From assembly GCF_022539665.2 (NCBI RefSeq), contig NC_081340.1:2976001-3040000 (forward strand): a stretch of 64,000 nucleotides of DNA, read 5' to 3'. Position numbers and translations under genes: made by a program. The DNA comes from Daphnia carinata (Eukaryota > Arthropoda > Branchiopoda > Diplostraca > Daphniidae). Position 1 is the first letter of the stretch, and each line of letters opens with the position of its first letter. Below the pieces are notes generated by a model, which saw only the letters and a list, made by a program, of their open reading frames with translations, made no database searches and had not been told where the DNA came from. Below, in pieces: positions 12,201 through 24,200 of the stretch.

Positions 12201-15200
12201 TCATTAATTTTCATTTAGTTACAACGTGATTTGTTTTCTTGATTTTAGCAGGATGCACAGAGCACGTCGTGGACACCTTTGCGATTCTTCGGCGCCAACA
12301 AAAACGAAAAGAAAAGATCTATGGACGACTCCTTTATTTCCGTAAGTTATTAATTGGTATGACTCAATCCTGGGTGGATATAAACACTAGCAATAATACG
12401 AGTGGACGAAAGAGCCTCAAAGGTATCGCAAAAAAATGTAATTGTTTGTGTGTTCTTGGGTAATTTTTCGACATGATTTGTGAATCCTTTACTTGTCAGA
12501 GAGAGAGGAATTGGGGCGTTGGTTGCGAAGAAGTGACAACCGAGGCTAATGAGGCCGAGAGAAAGTTGTTTCCATTTTTTTGTTCGTTTAAACCTTGATG
12601 TTTTTTTTTTTTATGTGTGTGCATTCTCTTCGGCATCTACGCTCACGACAAACATTCCTTGGCCTTATCGTAAAAAATCGTGAACGATACTAAGTTACTC
12701 ATTTCAACTACTTAGAATCCTGATTTTGCCGCTGGATTGCGTTTTATACGAAATCTTATGGGAGAGGGTATAATTACCATAAGATGTCCATTAAAAAAAA
12801 TTAAAAAATTCCAAACGACAGTATTACAGAAAGCAAATGATTTATGGCTTTTTGAATCAGCCGAAAAATTTTGAAATGCTGAATTAATCTATCGTCATTT
12901 CTCGTTGTTATGAAAGGAACCCGAACGAGTGTCAGTACAGCTGCGCGGACATGACTTCACTGGCTTGGGATTTAGTATGACTGGTAACATGCGAGACGGA
13001 ATATTCATCAAGGATATTTCGAATCGTGGACCAGCTTTCGAATCGGGGAAAATTGCTCCAGGTATGGCGCTAAACGCAAACCTTTTAAGTCGTTAATGAA
13101 CGGTCAAGGCTAATCATGTCGAAATGAAAACAGGCGATAGAATCCTCAACGTGACAATTTCCTTCCGTCACGTTGTCTACGAGGATGCATTGACCATTTT
13201 GAGCTACGCGTCGCCATATGACGTGACCATGGAGCTCGAGAAAGGACTCCGCAATAACAGCAGCACATTAAAGAAGCGTAAAGCAGCAAGTACGGTGTCT
13301 CTTGCTTCCACTTCACCCTCTGCAACACTTTCTACAATAGCGGGATCCGTGCAGCAGGAGGGACCACCCAACGAGCGTTTGGTTCATCCTCTGTACCGTT
13401 CGCAGTCCATTGATGACCTATCCAAGGTGAGAATATCAAATATTCATACTTGTACACGTGTGTACCTTGTTGGCGTGTCATAGACAACTTGGTTGGCGCT
13501 CGATGTGGGTTGATAACCAGGGTCTACTGTAGTCCTTGAAAAACACAACAAAATATTTTAAGTGTATGCAAAAAATCACGTACGCTTCCAGACGATAAAA
13601 ATGGTGGGCCTCTGCCAGTTGCATACACCAAGGTCGAGAGAAGGTGGAAAGGAACGTAAAAGAAAAAAAAAATAAATAATTGGCAACCATTCACCACTAG
13701 ACGTTATTTTCCAAAGCCGTTCCACGCAGTTGCACCTTTGACTGTTAACGTCTTATTTTGTTTCTGGAAAGCTGATCAAAGATATATAATATCCAGCTGC
13801 TAGTACTAACAGAATTCCTCTGTTTTTGTGGCTTAATATTTTAATCACTGATGCGAGTCTTAAGGCCTTTCGGGAAAAGCAATCTGTTGTCAATAAAACG
13901 ATTATAAAACGATTTGTGTCTTTTTTTATTAAATATAGGTTGGGCGAGCGGATGTGACTGTCAGAGCGGACATGCGAATTCCCAGTTTGGCGGGTCATGT
14001 AAGTGGCGGCCTGGCAAAATCAAAATTACTGGGAAAAGCAAATCTAGATATGGACGTGCCGACTGTGCCCGACATCAAGCTGAAAGGTGGCAACATCAAA
14101 CCTCCATCCGCCAACGTCGTTTTAGATGCTGGAGATATCAGCGTCGCTCCACCAAATGTGTCTCTAGCAATAGACCCACGGCCTCCAAAAGTATCGAAAT
14201 TCGGAATTAAAGTCTTACCAGATATGAAGTTCAAAGCCGGAGCCAAAGGTGCAGAGGTGGACATGCCACTACTTCCTACCGGACTTGATGTACCAGAAGC
14301 TGAGCTCAATCTTCCAAAAGTAGAGATACACACACCCAAAGCTTCTGATCTTGCCATCAACATCGATGTGCCGGATGGATCGGGAATCAAATTACCCACA
14401 CGTAACGTCTCCATGGCGATTGACATGCCAGAACAAGAGTACCCTACAGCCGCAGGTGTAGGTGGCGACGTGAAATTGAATATAGGAACTCCTTCGCTAA
14501 ATCTCGTCGCTCCAGTCGGTGCAACCGATATCAATTTCGAAGGACCGAAAATGAACCAGCCCAATATCGATGTAAACCTCCCAGTTGCACCAAATGTAAG
14601 CGTCGATTTCCAATCGCCGAGCTTGCCAGATGTTGCAGTTGGTCAAGAAATTCATAATGCAGACATTTCTCTTGATTTAAGCAAGACACCGAAACCTGGT
14701 TTTCATATCAAATTCCCGAAATTTGGCGGCGGCAAAACAGTGAAAGGTGATATGCCTGAAGTAGGCATTCAACTGGCTGCTCCAGAATTGGATGTGGCAT
14801 TGCCAGAAACAAATATCGAAATGGACCCCAAGCTGAAAAAAGACGGAGCTAAAGCAGGTTTTGAATTCAAAATGCCAAAATTGAGTCTAAAAAAGAAACC
14901 TGACATGGCCCTTGAGGCTAAAACAATGCCTACTATTAACGTTGAGATGCCGGAAGTAGACGTCGACATGAAGATACCTGGAGCTTCTGTTGAGGTACAG
15001 CCACCTGCGCTTTCTGCATCGGCCCCTGATGTGGAATTACCGTCTGTATCGATGGACGTCAAAAAACCAAAGATTGATTTTTCCATGCCAAAATTTAATA
15101 TGGGCAAGGATCAAGCTGAACTCAAAGGTGCCATCGGTGTAGACGTCGACATAGGCGGGGTAAAAATCGAAAAAGCTTCTTCGTCAGACAGCGACACTGA

Positions 15201-18200
15201 CGATGACACGGAAGGAGGAAAGAAAAAATTGAAGTTTGGAAAGATGCCTAAATTCGGTTTCAACAAACCACAAGGCGAAATTGAAATCTCAGCTCCTGAT
15301 GTCTCAGCTGACGTTGAGCTTCCGTCTGTAGACGTCGACGTCGGAGATATCGACAACGATAAAGGTGGGAAGAAAAGCAAGTTTGGAATGAAAATGCCCA
15401 AATTTGGAGCTAGTGCAACTGTTCCCGATGTAGGTTTGGATTTAGACGCCTCTCATGGAATTGACGTTAAATTACCCAGTGTAGAAACAAAAGCGGAGAC
15501 TAGTGACTCCTCCGATGATGACGACGATGAAAACGGTGGTAAAAAGAAAAAGGGATTCAATATCAAAATGCCGAAGTTTGGATTACCTAAAGCTGAAATG
15601 AGTGGACCCAAGATCGACGTCCAAGCGGATTTCCCCAGCATCAAGCCGCTTGAAGGAAAGCTTGAAGTTGGAGTCCCCAACTTGAGCGGTGATGTCCTGA
15701 GGATGCAGTCAGACACTGAAGATACCGACAATGAAGACGACCTAAAGAAAAAGGGCAAATCATTGAAAATTAAATCTCCCGAACTTCAATTCACTGGCGG
15801 TGCTACCAACCTCGACGTTAGAGCTCCGGCTTTAGAATTATCCGCACCGGGAGGTTCGACTGAATTGAAAGTTAAAGGACCTAAACTAGATCAACCCAAC
15901 ATTGACGTGACCGCCCCGACTGGAGCGAGTCTAGATCTGGATTTTAAGTTACCAAGTTTGCCAGATGTGCCAGCCCATCCAGAGATTCCCCATGCGGAAG
16001 CTTCCATCGAGGCCGGCAAAACTGGGAAATCCGGATTTCACATCAAATTCCCGAAATTTGGAGGAAGCAAAACTGTGAAAGTTGATGCACCAGAAGCCAC
16101 TGCTAAAATTGCCATGCCAGAAGTAGATTTGGCATTGCCAGAAGCGAGTTTGGACATTGACCCAAAGCTGAAAAAAGATGGATCCAAAGCAGGATTCGAA
16201 TTCAAAATGCCAAAATTGAGCCTGAAGAAGAAACACGAAGTCAACGTTGAGACTAAACCTTTGCCCACCGTAAGTGCTTCTATTCCGGAAGTCGATATCG
16301 ATGTGAAGATTCCTGGAGCTTCTGTTGACATCCAGCCACCGTCCCTTTCTGTATCTGGCCCTGATGTAGATTTACCATCGGTATCAGTCGACGTCAAAAA
16401 ACCCAAAACCGGTTTTTCTATGCCGAAGTTTAACATGGGCAAGGGGCACGGTGAGCTGAAAGGCTCCGGTAATGTTGCTCTATCCGTGCCTAGTGTATCA
16501 GCGGATTTTAAACAAGGCTCAGCTTCTAGTGACAGCGACGATGACACGGAAGGTGGAACAAAAAAGTTGAAATTCGGAAAAATGCCGAAATTTGAGCTGA
16601 ACAAACCTGAAATCCAATTGGATGCTTCTGCGCCAGAGATTTCAGCGGACGTGAACGTTCCCTCTGTGGGCATTGATGTTGATGATGCAAAGATCAGTAA
16701 AAAGGGCGGTTTTGGTATCAAAATGCCAACATTCGGCGCCGGCGCAAGGGTCTCCGGTCCTGAAGCAAGTCTGGCTTTAGACACCTCTCACGAACTCGAT
16801 GTTAAATTGCCCAGTGCAGAAATCAAGGGCGAGACGAGCGACTCTTCGGATGATGACGAAGATGAAACTGGTGATAAAAAGAAGAAACGGCTCAACATTA
16901 AATTACCGAAATTCGGTTTACCCAAAGGCGGCGACATTACGGTGAACGCACCCAAGATTGACTTGCAAGGAGGTCATTCCGACTTACCCGACCTAAACCC
17001 GTTAGAGGGAAATCTAGAAATTGACGCGCCTAAGATCACCACTTCTTTTTCTAAAGCATCCCCCCACTCGGACGAGACCGACTCTGAAGATGGATCCAAG
17101 AAAAGAAGTAAAGGCGCATTTGCCATTAGCACAGCTGTTCCCGATATTGATGCTAAACTAACAGTTGATACTGGAAATTTGGATGCAAGCTTTGGAGAAG
17201 CAAAAAAGGGATCCAAGCTCGGGATAAAACTTCCGAAGATGAAAATGGATCGACCTAACCTGAAAAGGAATGAAAATTCCGATTCGGAGACGAGCAGTGA
17301 TGATGATGACGAAGGCAAAGGATTGAAAGGTGGCATTGCAATTCCATCTATCGATGTTTCGGGACCGAACGTAGACCTGCAAGGTGACATGGGACTTCCG
17401 AACGCACAGTTTGGCATCAAGGCGAACCAGCCAAAGGTTGATCTCGAAGCCGACGTCGGTGATGACGACCACGACGATGACGAAACCAAGAAGAAATCCA
17501 GCAAATTTGGATTCTCCATCAAGATGCCCAAATTTCACATGAAGAAGAAATCTAGTACCAACATTTATCAGCACACTTGAATCTCGATTCAGCTTCGGGT
17601 GGCACCGACGACGATCGAAGCGGTGAAGACAAGAAAAAAGGAAAAGCGTCTGCCAAACTGCCCAAATTTGGCTTGAAAAAACCTGACCTAGACACCGATT
17701 TCGGTATCGACAAGTCCATTGATATTCGTGCTGATGTTAATGTACCAAAAGTGAATTTACCTGAATTAGGAGCTGACGTGAAAGGTGAAGACAAGGACAA
17801 GATGACTTTTTCCTTACCCGAAGTGACAATTGATAAACCAAAACTTGAACTGGGTCTGGATTCGAGTATTGGAACTGAAGGATCGGCAAAAGTTGGTGTT
17901 GATATGGGAAGGGGTGATTTGAACCTGTTTCCCGTTGATATCGCAATGAGCGGTCAGGTACAACCGCCTAGAGTTCCAGACGTTGGTTTCAGCGCAGCCG
18001 GTGGTGTGAATCCACAAGCTGATATTAAGTTCAAGGGACTTGACCTGGAACTGGAACATGACGATTCGGATGACGAGAAAAAGAAATCGAAATTTTTCAA
18101 GATGCCTAAATTTCACATGGGCAAACATCATGGCGAAGCAAAAGTTGAACATGGGGCTAAAATCAATTTGCCGGATGCCGAGCTTAGTTTACCAACTGGA

Positions 18201-21200
18201 AAATTGGAGCTGGACCCTAATATAAGCCTTGATGTTTCCAGCAAAGACGATGCAGATAGCGATGATGACAAAAAGGAAAGCGGCAAAAAGAAGCCACGAT
18301 TTGGAATTAAAATGCCTAAATTTCAAATGAAACATTCGCAAGCTCCCGGTGTCAACTTAGATGTCAAAGCAGAAGGAGTGAAAATGCCAAATTTAGAGGT
18401 CAATGTTGATGCACTCACCGTCGAACACGATTCCATCAGCTCGGATAACACTTCGATTGAAATGGATCTTCCCAGAGTTCCAGAAATCAATCCAATCGAC
18501 GTGGATGTAACAGTTCCACACGGCAAACTCGAAATTCCGGAAAAAGATGGCAAGAAGAAAGGAAAGTTTAGCTTCAAGTCAAACTTTAAAATGCCTAAGC
18601 TGCATATGAGCAGCGGCAAGGGTCACGCTGAATTAGAAGTCCCATCAACGGAAATCAATCTACCTAAAGTGGAAGTTGATTTAGCAGGCAAAGGTGATAT
18701 TGATGTTGATGACGCTGAAAAGAAGAAGTCGAGTACGAAATTGGGAGCTGCTTTTCACATGCCGAAAATAGACAAGCCTTCGGCCAATATCGACGTCAGT
18801 CTACCAACTGTTGGTCTGGATCTTAAGGGAGATGCCAAGCACGACGATAGTGATGATGAAGGCAAGAAGACCGACAAAAGCAAATCTGGTGGATTTGCGT
18901 TTAAAATGCCAAAGCTCAGCGCCGGTGGCAAAGCTGAAATTGGACTACCTGACATGGAATCACAATTAAACGTAAACGCCCCCACAGTGGAAATGCCAAA
19001 ATTAGAAGCCAGTTTGGACTTAGATGAAGGAGACCTGGATAAGAAATCACCTTTCATCGTCAAAATGCCGGCGTTCAATCCAGTGAAGCCGGACATTCAA
19101 TTAGACGTCTCCAAACCCAAGATCGAATCGGATAGCGAAGACAGCGACTCGGAAAATGAGAAATCCAAGAAAGGCTTCAAATTGGGATTCAAAATGCCAC
19201 ATCTATCCATGGGCGGGAAAGGCGCTGCCAATATCGATACTGATTTAAACGTCAAGGTAGAACATCCTGAACCAGAGTTACCTGTTGTGGGCGCGGAAGT
19301 ATCTCTACCTAAGGCAGACGTGTCAGGGAAGAAGAAAGGTAACTTCGAAGGCAACTTCAAAATGCCATCCTTTGGCCTCAAAGCCGCAGGTGGTACCCAG
19401 AAGGCGGACGACAGTGACGACAGTGAATCTGATGACGAAAAATCCAAGAAGGGGTTTAAATTGGGTTTCAAAATGCCAGACTTTTCCATGGGTGGGAAAG
19501 GTGATGTCAGTCTTGATGCGGATGTGAAAAGCAAACAGCTAGAACAAGGTCTACCGACCTTAGAAGCTGACGTCAGCCTTCCCGAAGCGGAACTATCTGC
19601 AAAAAAGAAGGGTAGTTTCGGAGCCAATTTCAAAATGCCCACCTTTTCGAGCGCAACCAACGTAGATGTCAGTGGCGCAAAGCAAGCGAACACCAGCGAC
19701 GACGACAGCGATTCGGAGGATGGAAATTCAAAAAAGGGACTCAAATTGGGCTTCAAAATGCCAAAATTATCCCTTGGTGGGAAAAACGAAGCCAACCTCG
19801 ACTCGGATGCTAACCTCAACGTAAAACTACCTGAAGCGGAGTTACCGTCGTTTGAGGCCGAAGCATCGCTTCCCGAAGCGGACCTCTCGATGAAAAAGAA
19901 GACCGGCTTTGGCTCTCATTTCAAAATGCCGACCTTCTCGGCCAAAGCCAACGCAGGTGACGCTGAGAAGATTCACGAAAGTGATGAAAGCAGCGACTCG
20001 GATGACGAGAATTCAAAGAAAGGACTGAAATTAGGTTTCAAAATGCCAAAATTATCGATGGGCGGCAAAGCCGATGCCAATCTTGATTCGGATGCTGCGC
20101 TCAACGTGAAACTGCCTGAACATGAGTTACCCTCGCTTGAGGCTGAAGCATCATTACCCGATGCGGACCTTTCGATGAAAAAGAAGAGCGGCTTCGGAGC
20201 TCATTTCAAGATGCCGTCCTTCTCTCCCAAAGCCAACGTACGTGTCGGCGGCGATGTGAAAGTTCACGCAGAAGACGACAGCAGCGATTCCGACGACGAG
20301 AATACAAAGAAAGGGCTGAAATTCGGACTCAAAATGCCGAAATTGTCCATGGGTGGGAAAACCGACGTCGATCTTGATACGGATGCCAATCTCAACGTAA
20401 AACTACCGGAGCAAGAGTTACCTTCCGTTGATGCCGAGCTTTCCCTTCCCGATGCGGATCTAACAACGAAAAAGGCCAGTTTCGGATCGCATTTCAAAAT
20501 GCCCACCTTTTCAACGAAAGCCAATGTGAGTGCGATCGGTGCTGAAAAGGTTGAAGCAAGCGACGACAGCAGTGATTCAGAAGACGAAAAATCCAAGAAA
20601 GGCTTTAAGTTAGGTTTCAAAATGCCGGACTTTTCAATGGGCGGGAAAGCCGATGTGAATCTTGATTCCGAATCAACGATAAAGGCAAAGCAACCAGAAC
20701 TCAATTTACCGAATGTAGACGTTGATGTATCCCTTCCCGAAGCAGACCAGTCGACAAAAAAGAAAAGCAGCTTCGGATCACATTTCAAGATGCCGTCTTT
20801 CTCTCCCAAAGCCAACGTCCGCGTGAGCGGCGCTGAGAAAACTCAGACGGGCGACGAGAGCAGCGATTCAGAAGACGAGGATTCAAAAAAGGGACTGAAA
20901 TTAGGTTTCAAAATGCCAAAGTTGTCGATGAGCGGGAAAGATGGCGTGATGCTCGATTCGGAGGCAACTAAACTGAAAAAACCAGAGCCAAATTTACCCA
21001 GTGTGGAAGTCGACATGTCTCTCCCTGAAACAGATCTTACGACGAAAAAGAAGGCCAGTTTCGGATCCCATTTCAAAATGCCGACCTTCTCAACCAAAGC
21101 GAACGTGGGTGCAGCTGGTTCTGAGCCAGTTATCAAAAACGAAGACAGCAGCGATTCGGAAGACGAGAACTCAAAGAAAGGCCTAAAATTAGGCTTTAAA

Positions 21201-24200
21201 ATGCCAGACTTATCGGTCAAAGGAAAAGGCGATTTAAGTCTTGATTCGGATCCCAACATCAAAATCAAACAGCCTAGCCCTATAGAGGCAGAAGTGTCCC
21301 TCCCTGAAGTCGATCTCTCCGCCAAAAAGAAGAGTGGCTTCGGATCCCATTTCAAAATGCCGACCTTCTCCGCAAAAGCTAATGTCGGGTCAGGCGGTGC
21401 TGAACGAGAAAACACAAGCGATGACAGCAGTGATTCAGAGGACGAAAATTCAAAAAAGGGACTTAAAATGGGTTTCAAAATGCCAAAATTATCTGTCAGT
21501 GGAAAGAACGACATTAATCTCGATTCAGACGCAAGCGTTAAGGTAAAACTACCTGAGCAAGAGTTACCCTCATTTGAGGCCGACGCATCGCTGCCAGAAG
21601 CCGATCTTTCAATGAAAAAGAAGAGCGGTTTCGGTGCACATTTCAAGATGCCGTCCTTCTCTCCCAAAGCCAACGTACGCGTAGGCGGCACTGAGAAAAT
21701 TCACGCAGAAGACGAAAGCAGTGATTCCGAAGACGAGGGTTCAAAGAAAGGACTGAAGTTAGGTCTCAAAATGCCAAAGTTATCCATGGGTGGGAAAGGC
21801 GACGTTGATCTTGATTCGGATGCTAATCTCAACGTAAAACTACCTGAACACGAGGTACCCTCACTCGAGGCTGATGCATCGCTCCCCGAAGTGGACCTTT
21901 CGATGAAAAAGAAAAGCGGTTTCGGGTCTCATTTCAAAATGCCAACCTTTTCCGCCAAAGGCAAGGTAAGCGACGCCGAGAAAATCCATGAGAGTGACGA
22001 CAGTAGCGATTCAGAAGACGAGAACTCAAAAAAGGGACTTAAATTGGGTTTCAAAATGCCCAAATTATCAGCCAGTGGAAAGACCGACATCAATCTCAAT
22101 CCGGACGCAAATGTCAACGTGAAACTACCTGAATGTGAGGTACCCTCACTCGAGGCCGAAGCGTCGCTGCCTGATGCGGACCTCTCGATGAAAAAGAAGA
22201 GCAGTTTCGGCTCTCATTTCAAAATGCCAACGTTTTCCACCAAAGCCAATGTAAGTGCTAGCGGTGCTGATAAAAGTCAGGCGAGTGACGACAGCAGCGA
22301 TTCGGAAGACGAGAATTCAAAGAAAGGATTGAAATTGGGTTTCAAAATGCCAAAATTATCCATGAGTGGGAAAACTGACGTTGATCTTGATTCCGATGCT
22401 AACCTCAAAGTTAAGCTACCTGAGCAAGAGTTACCTTCAGTCGATGCCGAGCTTTCTTTACCGGACGCGGATCTTACAACGAAAAAGAAGAGCAGTTTCG
22501 GATCCCATTTCAAGATGCCCACCTTTTCGGCCAAAGGCAAATTAGGCGCAAGTGGGGCTGACCAAGCAGACACAAGCGACAGCAGCAGTGATTCAGAGGA
22601 CGAGAATTCAAAAAAGGGACTGAAATTAGATTTGAAGGTGCCCGATTTATCGGTGAGCGGAAAAACTGATGTCAACGTAGATCCTGAATTAACAATCAAG
22701 GCGAAGCAACCCGAGCTAAATATACCAACGGTACAAGTTGGCATGTCTCCACCAGAGGCAGAACTTGCGACTAAAAAGAAAAGTAGTTTCGGATCGCATT
22801 TCAAGATGCCGACCTTCTCAGCTAAAACCAATGTAGGCTCCTCTGTTCCAGAGAATGTTAACGCGAGTGACGACAGCAGCGATTCAGAAAACGAGAAATC
22901 AAAAAAGGGATTCAAATTTGGTATTAAAATGCCTGATTTGTCCATGGGCGGAAAGGCGGATGCAAATCTCGGATCCGATGTTGTAATCAAACACCCTGAA
23001 CCGCAATTGCCTGTTTTGGACGCTGAAGTATCCCTCCCCGAAGTCGATGTTACAACGAAAAAGAAGAGCAGCTTTGGTTCGCATTTCAAAATGCCGTCAT
23101 TCTCAACGAAAGCCAACGTTGGAGCAAGTGCGGAACTTCCAGACATTGACGTTGTTACTCCGCGAGTACAAATAGAAGAGGAACACGAACTGGATGACAC
23201 GGAAAAGAAGAGTCACAAAATCGGGATCAAATTACCTAAATTTCAAACACGGCAGAGAAGCGCCGAAGTAACTTTGCCACAAGTTGAGCTTAAAAGTGAA
23301 GACTCGTCCCATGAAGAAGACAGTGACAAAGAGTTGAAAGTGAAAGTAAAGAAACCTAAATTCGGAATCAAACTACCGGAATTCAACAAACCAAAATTAG
23401 AAGCAGGAGTTAATATTCCATCTCAAAATCTAACTGCCAGCACCGTTCCTGATGTAGATTTACCTCAAGTCGGTGTTGAGGTGAAACAACCTGTCGCTAT
23501 CACTGGCGATGCTTCCAACGTTGACATCCAAGTTGGCAACATTGACGCTGAAGTTGCCAAAGTAAAAGCGCAATTGGCCCAACTTCAAGCCGAATTCGAT
23601 ATACAGTCTGGGAAACAACAAACAAAAACCAAAGAAGATGATTCCAGTTCATCGTCATCAGACAGCGAAGCCGAGAAAGACTCCAAAGCTTCCGGCATGA
23701 ATTTTGGTTTGAAGTTGCCAAAGTTCTCCATCGGCAAGGAAAAAACGGAAGCAGAGCCTAAGCTGGAAGCTACCTTGCCATCTGTATCTTTGAAAACAAA
23801 AACTACTGGCGACGAAGTGACCTCACCTTCTCTGTCCAGCTTGGAAGTGGAGCCTGTCAAATTGGAAAGTGGCTCTGGACACGAAAAAGAGAAAAAGAAA
23901 TTCAGTCTTGGTTTGAAAATGCCGAAATTTCCATCTAAAGCTGGCGCTGTGGCCGTCGAAAGTGAAGTTGTATCTAGTTCTAAAGATCTGGATACGGTCC
24001 CCGTATCGAAATCTTTCAAAGTCAGTGTTAAGGGACCTAAAATGAAGCTCAAGAAAAAGAAAGGAGACCACCGACAATCGTCGTCTAGCGATAGCTCTAG
24101 CGAGGAGGAAAATAATGATGAAGAAGATCAGCCGAGAAGCAAAGATGCTAGCGGCCAGCTAATGGGAGTTGAAGTGAAATTGCCACGAGTACAAGTTTAC

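Noticed and set aside
17555-17571. 17-bp GT-AG intron that would also restore the frame
   Set aside because: Far too short for spliceosomal removal. The 38-bp alternative is already doubtful.
20843-23200. Long minus-strand open frames of 282 and 307 codons (20843-21691 and 22277-23200), with others at 14.0-19.8 kb
   Set aside because: They lie exactly antisense to the AHNAK-like repeats and owe their length to the repeated codon pattern. The plus strand has family motifs and spliced continuity; the minus frames have none.
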